DNA of 64,000 bases from Alphaproteobacteria bacterium (GTDB lineage: Bacteria > Pseudomonadota > Gammaproteobacteria > Burkholderiales > Burkholderiaceae_C). The position numbers and the translations under genes are program-made. Below, one piece after another: positions 17,208 to 27,417 of the stretch; positions within the stretch are counted from its first letter, which is position 1; every line of letters starts with the position of its first letter. The stretch is taken from the NCBI GenBank assembly GCA_030054175.1, contig JASGCM010000002.1, positions 1 to 64,000 on the forward strand, given 5' to 3'. The notes under the pieces were generated by a model. The model had not been told where the DNA came from, made no database searches, and worked only from the letters and a program-made list of their open reading frames with translations.

Positions 17208-17833
17208 CAGACTTTCGACATGCCTTGACCAAGGGCGATTTTCAACAAATCGGCCACCGTGTTGGCATTGAGTTTTTCCATGATGTTGGCGCGGTGGGCT
17301 TCGACTGTTTTGATGCTGATGCCCAAATCGTCGGCGATTTGCTTGTTCAGACGACCAGCGACGATGCGCTCAAGCACCTGAGCCTCACGCGATGTGAGTT
17401 TGGCCATGAGCGCCTCGCGGCTGGCAGCTTGTTGGTAACCGGCAAAGGACTCTTTGGCATGATCGAGCATGCGCTCGACCAGGGCGACCAATTCATCTTC
17501 TTGAAAAGGCTTTTGGATGAAGTCCATGGCGCCTTTCTTCATGGTGTTGACAGCCATGGGAACGTCGCCATGACCGGTGATGAAGACAATGGGCAACGGA
17601 GAGCGCCGCTCAATGAGCTTGTCTTGCAATTCCAAACCGGTCATGCCCCCCATGCGGATGTCGACAATCAGGCAGGCCACTTCGCGCGGGTCGTATCGAG
17701 ATAGAAAGATTTCGGCCGAGTCAAAGCACCGCACCCGGTAGTCCTTGCCTTCGAGCAACCATTGCAAGGAATCGCGCACGGCCTCGTCGTCATCGACCAC
17801 GTAAACAGTGCCTTTTTTGGGTATCAAGCTCAT
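17207..17833 (-). CDS. Two-component response regulator, FixJ/NarL type
   Basis: A 208-residue regulator with a receiver domain (acidic pocket Asp14-16, phosphoacceptor Asp58 in LIVDIRMGG, Lys in FIQKPF) and a LuxR-type DNA-binding domain ([28 protein letters not shown]) in the last 65 residues. The GIS..TVEAHR segment is the recognition region. It belongs to the FixJ/TtrR-like group. The start has GGAG about 9 bases upstream; the longer frame would run into the kinase gene. The kinase gene ends 35 bp upstream, so the two form a pair. The regulated genes are unknown; the divergent pyruvate dehydrogenase operon is an obvious candidate. Confidence 0.92.
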   Translation of the reverse strand: MSLIPKKGTVYVVDDDEAVRDSLQWLLEGKDYRVRCFDSAEIFLSRYDPREVACLIVDIRMGGMTGLELQDKLIERRSPLPIVFITGHGDVPMAVNTMKKGAMDFIQKPFQEDELVALVERMLDHAKESFAGYQQAASREALMAKLTSREAQVLERIVAGRLNKQIADDLGISIKTVEAHRANIMEKLNANTVADLLKIALGQGMSKV

Positions 17834-17868
17834 ATTGTCATGCTCCGGCTTGGGGGTCAGTCTAAAAA

Positions 17869-20376
17869 TCATGCTGAGTGGAGGGTAGATACCTGGACCG
17901 GTATCCAGAAGGAGAAACGACAGCCTTGGATCTGGTCGCCATTGTAAATGTTCTCGGCTTGCATGCGCCCTTGGTGTGATTCGACGATGCTTCGGCACAA
18001 GTTCAAGCCAATGCCCATGCCCTCGGACTTGGTCGAATAGAAGGCTTCAAAGAGCCGCTCCATGGCCTGCGGCGACAAGCCCTTGCCCGTATCGGTGACG
18101 CTGAACTCCACCACGTTCTGGCCTTCAATGTCGCGCGGCAGCACTTGCAGTTCGACATGCCGCAGTGCCGCCGGGCGCTGGGCATTGTTGATCGACTCGC
18201 CTGCATTTTTCAGCAGATTGATCATGACCTGTTCAATCAGGATCGGATCAACCATGATTGGGGGCAGGCGACTAGAGACAAAGTAGCTCAAGCGCACTTG
18301 TTGCCGGCGCAATTCAATATCGGCCAATTCCACGGCCTCGCTGACCATCCGGGCCACATGGGTGGGCGAACGATTGGGCTCACTTCGTTTCACGAAACTT
18401 CTGATCCGTTGAATGATTTGACCGGCCCGCTGTGCCTGATGGGCGGTTTTCTCCAGGGCATGGAGCATTTCTTCATCACTGATTTGACGGTTCTTGATTC
18501 GACTGACGATGCCATTGCAATAGTTGGAAATGGCAGTCAGGGGCTGGTTGAGTTCATGTGCAACGCTCGACGCCATCTCGCCCATGGTGATCAGTCGGCT
18601 CACACTTTGGGCGCGTTCGGCCTGTTGGGCAGCCAATTCTTCGGCGGTACGCCTGGGGGTGATGTCAGAGGCAATGACCATCTGGGCCAAGCGACCATCG
18701 ACCCAGTTCAAATAGCGGGTGCGAATCTCTAGCCATTTTTGCAATTCGGGGACGTAGATTTCGGCGTTCTCCGAAAATGTCAATGTCAAACCCTCGGTGG
18801 GTAATCCTGCCAGGGGATCCACTTCCTCCGCCTGGGTTTCAGCCGCGACCTCGGGCATGCCGGCTTTCTCCAACATGTCCAAATGACCATTGCTGGCATG
18901 GCCAAACCACTGCCGGTACATCTTGTTGGTGAACAACAATTCGGCACTGCCCAAGGGGGCCACCGACACAGATGCATCCAAGGCTTCCAGAACAGTCGTG
19001 AAGCGCTCATACGATGCTGAAAGCTGTTCACGGATCCGGTTGGGCTCGGTGATGTCGGTCATCGAAGTCATCCAACCTGTTTGCACCCCTGCCGCATCGA
19101 CCAGAGGTGAGACATACATGCGGGCATCAAACAGAGTGCCATCTTTGCGTTTGACGCGCACCTGCATGCCCGAGGGACCCGTCCGACCGCTGATCTCGTC
19201 GTTCAGTACTTTCATCAGCATGTCACGATCAGACTCCGGCCAATAAGGGTAGGGTGGAGTGCTGCCTACCAACTCGGTCTCTCCCCATCCGGTCATTTGA
19301 CAAAAGGCCGCGTTCACATAGGTGATTCTGCCTTGCATGTCCAAGGCCCTCATGCCTGTCAGGATCGAGTTTTCCATGGCCCGGCGAAAATTGGTCTCGG
19401 CAATCAGGGCCCTTTGGGTTTGCAGTCGTCTGCGGGTGTGACGCCAGGTTCCGATCAGCATCCAAACGGTCAAGGTGCTCAACGCTGCCACGAGCCAAAA
19501 CAAGGCTTGCCCTACCAAACCTTGAGAGGTTCTGTAGGCTTGGGCGCGCAAGAGCAACGTATCCCCAATGGGTGACACAGGGACGGTGTGTTCGAAGGTT
19601 TCGTTGGACCAAGGGGTGGAGAGTCGGGACTTGGGCTGGATGGTTTGCCCGACCAGCACATGGTTTTCCTCGTCCAGCAATGAAACCGCATGGCGCGAGG
19701 TGATCTCGACGGGGACGGCGTAACGCATCAACGCATCGATGGAGTATTCGGCCAGAATGACCCCTTTGAAATGGCCTTGCGAGATCAAGGGCACATGCAA
19801 CTGAAAGGTGGGAACCGTGGGTTGCCCATTGTTCAAGCGATAAATCGGCACCGAGTAGGCGGCTTGCTGTAACTCACGGGCCAAACTGAAAGCGTCCTCT
19901 GCCGACCTCGATCGCATCAAATCCACCCCCAGTCTCTGTAAGCTGCTGGATTGGCCATTCAAAGATGCGGATGCGCGCAATCGACGATTTGCATCCATCC
20001 AATGCAGGGCGGACATCTCCGGGTATTGGTTGATCAGTGCATTCGAGTCGGATTGGAATTGCCGCACATTGAACTTACCCTCGGCCACGTTGCGAGCCAA
20101 TCGAAGCAATTGTTCTTGGCGTTCGATCAGCCTCAGTCGCAGTCTTTGTTGCGCATATTCCACATCACGACGAACGCTCTCTTGCTCGCGTCCGATTTCT
20201 TCGTAGCGCAAAAATGCAAAGGCCAGTGCGATCGCGGCCAAAAACAAAACCACAGCCACCAAGGGGCCCAACATGGCCAAGCGATCCTGGCGGTTGGGAC
20301 TTTGACGCCGCCACCAACCCAACCATTTTTGGCGGATGGGTTGCCAAGGGGCTAAACGGATGGATTTTTGCATCAT
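17869..20376 (-). CDS. Membrane sensor histidine kinase with two PAS domains
   Basis: An 835-residue hybrid-free sensor kinase. Helix 1 spans about 34-56 and helix 2 about 289-310, enclosing a periplasmic sensor region of about 230 residues that looks Cache-like (AEYSIDAL, LLDEENHVLVG). Two PAS domains follow (about 330-445 and 455-580), then the H-box SVAHELNQPLTAISN with His607 and the N, G1 and G2 boxes of the ATPase (VMINLLKNAGESI, DTGKGL, GMGIGLNLC). The architecture resembles FixL/DctB-class kinases. It signals to the response regulator encoded just downstream. The ligand is unknown; small carboxylates are the usual ligands of Cache sensors. Confidence 0.92.
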   Translation of the reverse strand: MMQKSIRLAPWQPIRQKWLGWWRRQSPNRQDRLAMLGPLVAVVLFLAAIALAFAFLRYEEIGREQESVRRDVEYAQQRLRLRLIERQEQLLRLARNVAEGKFNVRQFQSDSNALINQYPEMSALHWMDANRRLRASASLNGQSSSLQRLGVDLMRSRSAEDAFSLARELQQAAYSVPIYRLNNGQPTVPTFQLHVPLISQGHFKGVILAEYSIDALMRYAVPVEITSRHAVSLLDEENHVLVGQTIQPKSRLSTPWSNETFEHTVPVSPIGDTLLLRAQAYRTSQGLVGQALFWLVAALSTLTVWMLIGTWRHTRRRLQTQRALIAETNFRRAMENSILTGMRALDMQGRITYVNAAFCQMTGWGETELVGSTPPYPYWPESDRDMLMKVLNDEISGRTGPSGMQVRVKRKDGTLFDARMYVSPLVDAAGVQTGWMTSMTDITEPNRIREQLSASYERFTTVLEALDASVSVAPLGSAELLFTNKMYRQWFGHASNGHLDMLEKAGMPEVAAETQAEEVDPLAGLPTEGLTLTFSENAEIYVPELQKWLEIRTRYLNWVDGRLAQMVIASDITPRRTAEELAAQQAERAQSVSRLITMGEMASSVAHELNQPLTAISNYCNGIVSRIKNRQISDEEMLHALEKTAHQAQRAGQIIQRIRSFVKRSEPNRSPTHVARMVSEAVELADIELRRQQVRLSYFVSSRLPPIMVDPILIEQVMINLLKNAGESINNAQRPAALRHVELQVLPRDIEGQNVVEFSVTDTGKGLSPQAMERLFEAFYSTKSEGMGIGLNLCRSIVESHQGRMQAENIYNGDQIQGCRFSFWIPVQVSTLHSA

Positions 20377-20414
20377 TGTGTGAGAGTGTAGAGGGGTCTG
20401 ATTGATTTATATTT

Positions 20415-20451
20415 TGCATTATGAAATCAATATGCACAATTTGAAATTTCA
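20415..20451. promoter_or_regulatory. Dyad symmetries upstream of aceE, candidate operator region
   Basis: TGCAT and ATGCA bracket an inner TGA/TCA pair in mirror positions, giving a 22-base partial palindrome (20415-20436). A perfect ten-base palindrome TGAAATTTCA follows at 20442-20451. Both lie in the AT-rich gap between the divergent kinase gene and aceE, 44-80 bases before the aceE start. A GntR- or IclR-like repressor would suit such sites, but no protein can be named and I see no convincing -35/-10 pair. Confidence 0.35.
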
Positions 20452-20494
20452 GAAAAAGTGTGCGACACTGAAACATCGACTCAAGGAGACCCCC

Positions 20495-23206
20495 ATGTCC
20501 GCATTACCCCAAGAACCCGGTCGTGCTGCCCATCAGGCCGATGCACAAGAAACACAAGAATGGATGGACGCACTGAGTGCCGTCATTCAGGCTGAAGGCC
20601 CCGAGCGAGCACACCAGTTGCTCGAAGATCTGCTGGAACACGCACGCGAAAACAGCATCGACATGCCCTTTTCCGCCACCACCGGTTACGTCAACAGCAT
20701 AGAGCCGGACCAGGAAGCCATTTGTCCGGGCAAAATCGAGATCGAAGAGCGTTTGCGCGCTTACATGCGCTGGAATGCCATGGCCATGGTGGTCAAGGCC
20801 AACCGCCATAACCCGGACGATGGGGGCGATTTGGGCGGGCACATCGGCTCCTTTGCTTCGCTGGCCCACATGTTGGGTGCAGGCTTCAACCATTTTTGGC
20901 ACGCCGAGAGTGAAAACCATGGCGGGGATTGCGTGTACATCCAGGGCCATGTATCCCCGGGGGTCTATGCGCGAGCCTACCTGGAGGGAAGGCTGAGTGA
21001 AGAGCAGTTGCTCAATTTCCGCCAAGAGGTTGACGGCAAGGGTTTGTCAAGCTATCCGCACCCCAAATTGATGCCGGATTTCTGGCAGTTTCCAACAGTG
21101 TCGATGGGCTTGGGGCCCCTGATGGCCATTTATCAGGCCCGCTTTCTGAAATACCTCCATGCCCGAGGTATTGCCAATACCGAAAATCGCAAAGTCTGGG
21201 TCTTTTGTGGCGACGGCGAGATGGATGAAGTGGAATCCATGGGCGCCATTGGTTTGGCCGCACGAGAAAACTTGGACAACCTGATTTTCGTCATCAATTG
21301 TAATTTGCAGCGTTTGGATGGTCCGGTTCGCGGCAACGGCAAAATCATTCAGGAACTCGAAGGGGAGTTCCGTGGTGCCGGTTGGAATGTACTCAAACTG
21401 ATTTGGGGGGGCAACTGGGATCCATTGCTGGCCCGCGACAAAGACGGCGCTTTACGCAAGATCATGATGGAGACGCCCGACGGGGATTACCAGGCCTTCA
21501 AGGCCAACGACGGCACCTATGTGCGCAAGCATTTCTTTGGTCGTGATCCGCGCACGTTAGAAATGGTGGCTCACATGAGCGACAACGACATCTGGAATTT
21601 GCGTCGTGGCGGTCACGACCCGCAAAAAGTCTATGCTGCCTACCATGCCGCCGTGAACCACAAAGGCCAGCCGACTGTGCTGTTGATCAAAACCGTCAAG
21701 GGCTTTGGCATGGGCAAGGCCGGTGAGGGTAAGAACACAGTGCACCAGACCAAGAAGTTGACCGATGACGATATCCGCACCTTCAGGGATCGTTTTAACA
21801 TCCCCATTCCCGACAGCGAACTCGACAAATTGCCTTTTTACAAGCCGGCTGACGACACCCCTGAAATCCGTTATCTGCATGAACAGCGTCAAGCCTTGGG
21901 TGGCTACCTGCCCAAGCGCCGAACCAAGGCCGATGAGCAGTTCACCGTGCCTTCTTTGGACACATTCAAGTCGGTCCTCGAACCCACGGCCGAAGGGCGT
22001 GAGATTTCCACCACCCAAGCCTATGTTCGCTTTTTGACCCAGTTGCTGCGCGACAAGGCTTTAGGTCCGCGCATCGTGCCCATTTTGGTCGACGAGGCCC
22101 GCACCTTTGGCATGGAGGGGTTGTTCCGGCAAGTGGGCATCTACAACCCCTTGGGTCAACAATACACGCCGGTCGACAAAGACCAGGTCATGTATTACAA
22201 GGAAGACAAAGCCGGTCAGATTTTGCAAGAGGGCATCAACGAAGCCGGTGGCATGGCCAGTTGGATCGCCGCCGCCACCAGCTACAGCACCAGCAACCGC
22301 ATCATGGTGCCGTTCTATGTGTACTACTCGATGTTTGGTTTTCAACGCATCGGTGACCTCGCTTGGGCCGCTGGCGATATGCAGGCGCGTGGCTTCTTGC
22401 TGGGCGGCACTTCGGGGCGCACCACGCTCAATGGCGAAGGCTTGCAACACGAGGACGGACACAGCCACATTTTGGCCGGCACCATCCCCAACTGCATCAG
22501 CTATGACCCCACTTTCGCCCATGAAGTGGGGGTGATCTTGCACCATGGCCTCAAACGCATGGTCGAAAAGCAAGATAACGTCTACTACTACTTGACCTTG
22601 CTGAATGAAAACTACTCCATGCCGGGATTGATTCCCGGCACCGAGGAACAGATCATCAAAGGCATGTATCTGTGCAAGCCTGGCCCCAAGGGCAAGGGCA
22701 AAGATTTGCGGGTTCAATTGCTTGGCTCGGGTACGATCCTCAGAGAAGCCATTGCCGCGCAAGCGCTGTTGGCCACCGACTGGGGCATAGCCTCAGACGT
22801 TTGGAGTTGCCCCAGCTTCAACGAATTGGCGCGAGACGGTCAAAATGCCGAGCGCCACAATCTGCTCAACCCGACCGCGACGCCACAAATTCCCTTCGTG
22901 GCACAACAGCTTCAAGGGCACGATGGGCCGGTGGTGGCCTCAACCGACTACATGAAGAATTACGCCGAGCAGATCCGACCTTTCATTGCCCGCGATCGGA
23001 TCTTCAAGGTGCTGGGGACCGACGGTTTTGGCCGCTCGGATTTCCGCAGTAAATTGCGCGAACACTTTGAGGTCAATCGCCATTACATTGTGCTGGCTTC
23101 GCTCAAGGCGCTGGCCGAGCAGGGCAGCTTGCCTCTGGCCAAAGTGTCCGAAGCGATCGCCAAGTACGGCATCAAGACCGACAAGGTCAACCCCTTGTAC
23201 GCCTGA
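20495..23206 (+). CDS. aceE: Pyruvate dehydrogenase E1 component, homodimeric type
   Basis: A 903-residue thiamine-diphosphate enzyme that decarboxylates pyruvate and acetylates the lipoyl arms of E2. The cofactor motif starts at CGDGEMDEVES and ends near INCNLQRLDGPV. The long single chain with GGHIGSFASLAHMLGAGFNHFW is the homodimeric gammaproteobacterial/betaproteobacterial form, not the alpha/beta type. The start was set at the ATG preceded by AAGGAG 6 bases away; the longer frame adds 31 unrelated residues. It leads the aceE-aceF-lpdA operon. Confidence 0.97.
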   Translation: MSALPQEPGRAAHQADAQETQEWMDALSAVIQAEGPERAHQLLEDLLEHARENSIDMPFSATTGYVNSIEPDQEAICPGKIEIEERLRAYMRWNAMAMVVKANRHNPDDGGDLGGHIGSFASLAHMLGAGFNHFWHAESENHGGDCVYIQGHVSPGVYARAYLEGRLSEEQLLNFRQEVDGKGLSSYPHPKLMPDFWQFPTVSMGLGPLMAIYQARFLKYLHARGIANTENRKVWVFCGDGEMDEVESMGAIGLAARENLDNLIFVINCNLQRLDGPVRGNGKIIQELEGEFRGAGWNVLKLIWGGNWDPLLARDKDGALRKIMMETPDGDYQAFKANDGTYVRKHFFGRDPRTLEMVAHMSDNDIWNLRRGGHDPQKVYAAYHAAVNHKGQPTVLLIKTVKGFGMGKAGEGKNTVHQTKKLTDDDIRTFRDRFNIPIPDSELDKLPFYKPADDTPEIRYLHEQRQALGGYLPKRRTKADEQFTVPSLDTFKSVLEPTAEGREISTTQAYVRFLTQLLRDKALGPRIVPILVDEARTFGMEGLFRQVGIYNPLGQQYTPVDKDQVMYYKEDKAGQILQEGINEAGGMASWIAAATSYSTSNRIMVPFYVYYSMFGFQRIGDLAWAAGDMQARGFLLGGTSGRTTLNGEGLQHEDGHSHILAGTIPNCISYDPTFAHEVGVILHHGLKRMVEKQDNVYYYLTLLNENYSMPGLIPGTEEQIIKGMYLCKPGPKGKGKDLRVQLLGSGTILREAIAAQALLATDWGIASDVWSCPSFNELARDGQNAERHNLLNPTATPQIPFVAQQLQGHDGPVVASTDYMKNYAEQIRPFIARDRIFKVLGTDGFGRSDFRSKLREHFEVNRHYIVLASLKALAEQGSLPLAKVSEAIAKYGIKTDKVNPLYA

Positions 23207-23219
23207 ACCGGAGAACAAC

Positions 23220-24554
23220 ATGACATTGATTGAAATCAAAGTTCCCGATATCGGCGACTTCAAGGATGTGGCGGTGATCGAGTTGTTGGTGAAGCCGGGT
23301 GATGCCGTCGCGGCCGAACAATCGCTGATCACGGTCGAGTCCGACAAGGCTTCGATGGAGATCCCTTCATCGCACGCTGGTATTTTGAAAGAGTTGAAAG
23401 TGACCCTGGGTGACAAGGTCAATGAAGGCTCCTTGTTGGCGGTTTTGGAAGTGGTTGGCGAGACTCCGGCGGCTGCCCCCCCCGCTGCAGCTTCTCCGGT
23501 GGTTTCTGCTGCGTCCAATTCGACCCCGGCCCCGGCTGTCGCACCTGCGCCTGCAGTCCCCGCACCCGCAGTCATCGCTGCGCCCCTTGCTGCGCATCAA
23601 CCAGGCACTCAAAGCCCTTTGGGTCTGCCTCACGCTTCACCGGCCATCCGTAAACTGGCGCGTGAATTCGGTGTGCCGCTGGCCGAGGTCAAAGGCAGCG
23701 GTCCCAAAGGCCGCATCACCCAGCAAGACATCCAGAATTTCACCCGTGGGGTGATGAGCGGTGATCTGAGCACTCAGGCACAGCAGGCCAAAGCCCCGAG
23801 TGCAGCAGGCTCGGGCGTGGTTTTGGATTTGTTGCCTTGGCCCAAGGTCGACTTCGCCAAGTTTGGCCCCATCGAAACCCAGCCCCTGTCGCGGATCAAG
23901 AAGATTTCCTCGCAAAATCTGGCCCGCAACTGGGTCATGATTCCGGCCGTCACTTACCATGAAAACGCTGACATCACCGATTTGGAAGCCCTGCGTGTTC
24001 AGTTGAACAAGGAAAACGAAAAAGAGGGCATCAAGCTCACCATGTTGGCCTTCATCATCAAGGCCAGCGTCAAAGCCTTGCAAAAATTCCCCGAGTTCAA
24101 TGCCTCGCTCGACGGCGATAACCTGGTGTTGAAGAAATATGTCCATATCGCTTTCGCCGCCGACACACCGACCGGTTTGGTCGTGCCGGTGATCAAGAAC
24201 GCCGATCAGAAATCGGTGTTTGAAATCGCCGCCGAGACCGGCGCTTTGGCCAAAAAAGCCCGCGATGGCAAACTGGGCCCGGCCGATATGCAAGGCGCAT
24301 GCTTTACCATTTCCAGCCTGGGGGGCATAGGGGGAACCAGCTTCTCACCCATCGTCAACGCGCCGGAAGTCGCGATTCTGGGCGTGAGCAAGAGCGCCAT
24401 GCAACCGGTGTGGGACGGCAAGCAGTTCGTCCCTCGTTTGATCATGCCCCTGTCACTCAGCGCCGATCACCGTGTGATCGACGGCGCAGCAGCCACCCGC
24501 TTCGCGGCTTATCTGTCGCAGCTGTTGGCCGATTTCCGGAGGGTCGCACTGTGA
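23220..24554 (+). CDS. aceF: Dihydrolipoamide acetyltransferase, E2 of pyruvate dehydrogenase
   Basis: A 444-residue E2 core protein. It has one lipoyl domain (residues 1-80, lipoylated Lys in [13 protein letters not shown]), an Ala/Pro-rich linker of about 50 residues, a peripheral subunit-binding domain ([21 protein letters not shown]) and the catalytic acetyltransferase domain with [13 protein letters not shown] near the end (catalytic His and Asp). A single lipoyl domain is fewer than the three of E. coli, but E3 in this operon brings another. The start has GGAG upstream and lies 13 bp after the aceE stop. Confidence 0.96.
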   Translation: MTLIEIKVPDIGDFKDVAVIELLVKPGDAVAAEQSLITVESDKASMEIPSSHAGILKELKVTLGDKVNEGSLLAVLEVVGETPAAAPPAAASPVVSAASNSTPAPAVAPAPAVPAPAVIAAPLAAHQPGTQSPLGLPHASPAIRKLAREFGVPLAEVKGSGPKGRITQQDIQNFTRGVMSGDLSTQAQQAKAPSAAGSGVVLDLLPWPKVDFAKFGPIETQPLSRIKKISSQNLARNWVMIPAVTYHENADITDLEALRVQLNKENEKEGIKLTMLAFIIKASVKALQKFPEFNASLDGDNLVLKKYVHIAFAADTPTGLVVPVIKNADQKSVFEIAAETGALAKKARDGKLGPADMQGACFTISSLGGIGGTSFSPIVNAPEVAILGVSKSAMQPVWDGKQFVPRLIMPLSLSADHRVIDGAAATRFAAYLSQLLADFRRVAL

Positions 24555-26377
24555 GTCTGATTGATATCCTGGTTCCCGATATAGGCGACTTCAAAGACGT
24601 TGCCGTGATCGAAGTCTTGGTCAAGCCCGGCGATACTGTGGCGGCCGAACAGTCGCTGATTACCGTCGAGTCCGAAAAGGCCTCGATGGAAATTCCATCG
24701 TCCCATGCCGGGGTGGTGAAAGAACTCAAAGTGGCCCTGGGCGACAAGGTCAATCAAGGCTCGGTGTTGTTGTCCCTGGAAGTGCAGGGCGTCAGTGCCA
24801 GTTCGCCTGCACCTGCAGCCGTTTCTGCTGCGGTGAATACAGACGCGCCTGCAAACACTGTGGTGCCCGTCCCCGCCCCGACACCATCGAGCTATGGCGG
24901 AACCAGTGATCTGGAATGTGATGTGCTGGTGTTGGGTGGTGGTCCTGGCGGCTATTCCGCAGCGTTTCGTGCCGCTGACCTGGGCTTGACGGTGGTCTTG
25001 GTCGAGCGCTATGCCACCTTGGGTGGGGTATGCCTGAACGTCGGCTGTATTCCGTCCAAGGCCCTTTTGCATGTGGCCGCTGTCATGGATGAGGTCACCC
25101 ATTTGGGTGATCTCGGCATTTCATTTGGCGCGCCCAAGGTCAATATCGATCAACTGCGCGGCCACAAAGACAAAGTCATTTCCAAGCTGACTGGCGGTTT
25201 GGCTGCCATGGCCAAGATGCGCAAAGTCACCGTCCTGCGTGGCCTGGGACAGTTTGTCGGTAGCCACCACCTGCGGGTCGATGCAACCAGCGGCAGCGGC
25301 CAAGAGAAGACTGGTACGCACCAAGTCGTGTCCTTTAAACGAGCCATCATTGCCGCTGGCAGCCAAGCCGTGCGTTTGCCCTTCATGCCCAATGACCCTC
25401 GCGTGGTTGCCAGCACAGGCGCATTGGGTTTGGCTTCGGTACCGAAAAAGATGTTGATTGTCGGTGGCGGCATCATCGGGCTGGAGATGGGCACGGTCTA
25501 CAGCACTCTGGGCGCGCGTTTGGATGTGGTCGAGATGCTCGACGGCCTGATGCAAGGGGCCGACCGCGATCTGGTCAAGGTGTGGGAGAAGATGAACAAA
25601 CATCGCTTTGACCGCATCATGCTCAACACCAAAACGGTGGCAGCATCGGCGACGCCCGAGGGCATCAAAGTCGAATTTGAAGGTTTGGATGGGGCCCGAA
25701 CCGAACAGGTCTATGACCTGGTATTGCAAGCAGTCGGGCGCACACCCAATGGCAAGAAACTGGGTGCCGAACAGGCCGGTTTAGTTGTCACCGATCGCGG
25801 CTTCATTGAAGTCGATCTGCAAATGCGCACCCACGTGCCGCACATCTTCGCCATTGGCGACATCGTGGGGCAACCGATGTTGGCGCACAAAGCTGTTCAC
25901 GAGGCCCATGTTGCAGCCGAGGTCATCGCCGGTGAATTGCTGGGTCTGCCAGAACTGGCCAAGTGCGCCTTCGATGCACGGGTGATCCCTAGCGTCGCCT
26001 ATACCGATCCCGAAGTGGCTTGGGTGGGGCTGACCGAGGATCAGGCCAAAGCGCAGGGCATCAAGGTCAAGAAGGGCCTGTTCCCCTGGAGCGCATCTGG
26101 ACGTGCCATCGCCAATGGTCGTGATGAGGGCTTCACCAAACTGTTGTTTGACGACAGCCCCGAAGCCCACGGCCATGGTCGCATTTTGGGCGGGGGCATC
26201 GTGGGAACCCATGCCGGTGACATGATTGGCGAAATCGCCTTGGCCATTGAAATGGGCGCGGACGCCGTGGACATAGGCAAAACCATCCACCCGCACCCTA
26301 CGCTGGGAGAGAGCATCGGCATGGCGGCTGAAGTCGCGCACGGCAGTTGCGCTGATTTGCCGCCCTCGAAGCGTTAA
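24551..26377 (+). CDS. lpdA: Dihydrolipoamide dehydrogenase (E3) with N-terminal lipoyl domain
   Basis: A 608-residue fusion of a lipoyl domain (about 1-80, [13 protein letters not shown]) and a flavoprotein E3. The E3 part shows FAD binding ([19 protein letters not shown]), the redox disulfide [20 protein letters not shown] binding ([15 protein letters not shown]) and the C-terminal HPHPTLGES base. It reoxidises dihydrolipoamide and makes NADH. The GTG start overlaps the aceF stop in the four bases GTGA. Its lipoyl domain is nearly the same as that of aceF ([17 protein letters not shown]), pointing to duplication within the operon. Such fusions are known in Ralstonia-type pyruvate dehydrogenases. 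Confidence 0.95.
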   Translation: MSLIDILVPDIGDFKDVAVIEVLVKPGDTVAAEQSLITVESEKASMEIPSSHAGVVKELKVALGDKVNQGSVLLSLEVQGVSASSPAPAAVSAAVNTDAPANTVVPVPAPTPSSYGGTSDLECDVLVLGGGPGGYSAAFRAADLGLTVVLVERYATLGGVCLNVGCIPSKALLHVAAVMDEVTHLGDLGISFGAPKVNIDQLRGHKDKVISKLTGGLAAMAKMRKVTVLRGLGQFVGSHHLRVDATSGSGQEKTGTHQVVSFKRAIIAAGSQAVRLPFMPNDPRVVASTGALGLASVPKKMLIVGGGIIGLEMGTVYSTLGARLDVVEMLDGLMQGADRDLVKVWEKMNKHRFDRIMLNTKTVAASATPEGIKVEFEGLDGARTEQVYDLVLQAVGRTPNGKKLGAEQAGLVVTDRGFIEVDLQMRTHVPHIFAIGDIVGQPMLAHKAVHEAHVAAEVIAGELLGLPELAKCAFDARVIPSVAYTDPEVAWVGLTEDQAKAQGIKVKKGLFPWSASGRAIANGRDEGFTKLLFDDSPEAHGHGRILGGGIVGTHAGDMIGEIALAIEMGADAVDIGKTIHPHPTLGESIGMAAEVAHGSCADLPPSKR

Positions 26378-26389
26378 GATTGGCAGTTG

Positions 26390-26409
26390 GCCAGGGTGTG
26401 TGCCCTGGC
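26390..26409 (+). other. Intercistronic stem-loop after lpdA
   Basis: GCCAGGG and CCCTGGC pair perfectly around a six-base loop, 12 bases after the lpdA stop. There is no T run, so it is more likely an mRNA-stabilising or attenuating hairpin than an intrinsic terminator. The next gene begins 25 bases later. Confidence 0.5.
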
Positions 26410-26434
26410 TGGACCTGATCTGATAGGAATCCAT

Positions 26435-27409
26435 ATGTTTCGAGCCCTCTTGCTGCAAAAAAACGAATCCTTCCAGGCCTCATTGGCGTCGCTGGATGAA
26501 TCTGCCTTGCCGGCGGGTGATGTCACACTGGACGTGGCTTATTCCACGCTCAATTTCAAAGACGGCTTAGCCATTTGCAACAAAAGTCCGGTCGTCCGGC
26601 AATGGCCCATGGTGGCTGGCATCGATGGCGCCGGTACGGTCACCGAATCCTCGCACCCGATGTGGAAAGTCGGCGACCAAGTGGTCTTGAATGGTTGGGG
26701 AGTGGGCGAAACGCATTGGGGCTGTTTGGCTGAAAAAGCCCGATTGAAAGGCGATTGGTTGGTTCGTTTGCCTGCAACCTTTACCTTGCGCCAGGCCATG
26801 GCCATTGGAACCGCCGGCTATACCGCCATGTTGTGCGTCATGGCCCTTGAACGACATGGCGTGCAGGCCGGTCAAGGCGATGTTTTGGTCACCGGTGCCA
26901 GCGGTGGGGTCGGCAGCGTGGCAGTGGCCTTGCTCTCGGCCCTGGGGCACCGGGTGGTGGCCAGCACCGGCAAAGCGGCCGAGCACGACTACCTGAAGCG
27001 TCTGGGTGCGGCCGAGGTAATCGACCGTGCCAGCTTGTCCGAACCGGGCAAGCTCTTCCAAAAAGAGCGTTGGACAGCGGTGGTCGACAGTGTAGGCTCG
27101 CAGACGCTGGCCAATTCCTTGGCTCAAACCCGTTATGGCGGCGCAGTGGCCGCCTGTGGTTTGGCCCAAGGCATGGATTTGCCCACCACGGTCATGCCAT
27201 TCATTTTGCGCAATGTGGCTTTGCTGGGTGTCGACTCGGTGATGGCGCCGTTGGCCTTGCGTCAACAAGCTTGGGATCGTCTGGCTCGTGATCTGAAGGT
27301 GAATTTGCTCGAAGAGATGATCGACGAGATCGGTTTGGATCAGGCCCAGGTGAAAGCGGCCGATTTGATGGCCGGTCGAGTTCGTGGGCGGGTCGTTGTC
27401 AAAATCTAA
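26435..27409 (+). CDS. Quinone-oxidoreductase-like reductase, AcuI/YhdH family
   Basis: A 324-residue medium-chain dehydrogenase/reductase without zinc ligands. It belongs to the YhdH/YhfP/AcuI group, judged by STLNFKDGLAI near residue 45, the NADPH motif TGASGGVGSVAVALL and the end AGRVRGRVVVKI. AcuI enzymes reduce toxic acrylyl-CoA to propionyl-CoA. That is notable because a broken propionyl-CoA synthetase gene lies downstream, but the function here is not proven. The start was chosen for AGGA 7 bases upstream. Confidence 0.88.
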   Translation: MFRALLLQKNESFQASLASLDESALPAGDVTLDVAYSTLNFKDGLAICNKSPVVRQWPMVAGIDGAGTVTESSHPMWKVGDQVVLNGWGVGETHWGCLAEKARLKGDWLVRLPATFTLRQAMAIGTAGYTAMLCVMALERHGVQAGQGDVLVTGASGGVGSVAVALLSALGHRVVASTGKAAEHDYLKRLGAAEVIDRASLSEPGKLFQKERWTAVVDSVGSQTLANSLAQTRYGGAVAACGLAQGMDLPTTVMPFILRNVALLGVDSVMAPLALRQQAWDRLARDLKVNLLEEMIDEIGLDQAQVKAADLMAGRVRGRVVVKI

Positions 27410-27417
27410 AGGCGAGT

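Noticed and set aside
20390-20401. GGGGTCTGA near the sensor kinase start as a second copy of the rpiA/prlC palindrome
   Set aside because: Only nine bases match and the complementary arm is absent, so chance is likely.
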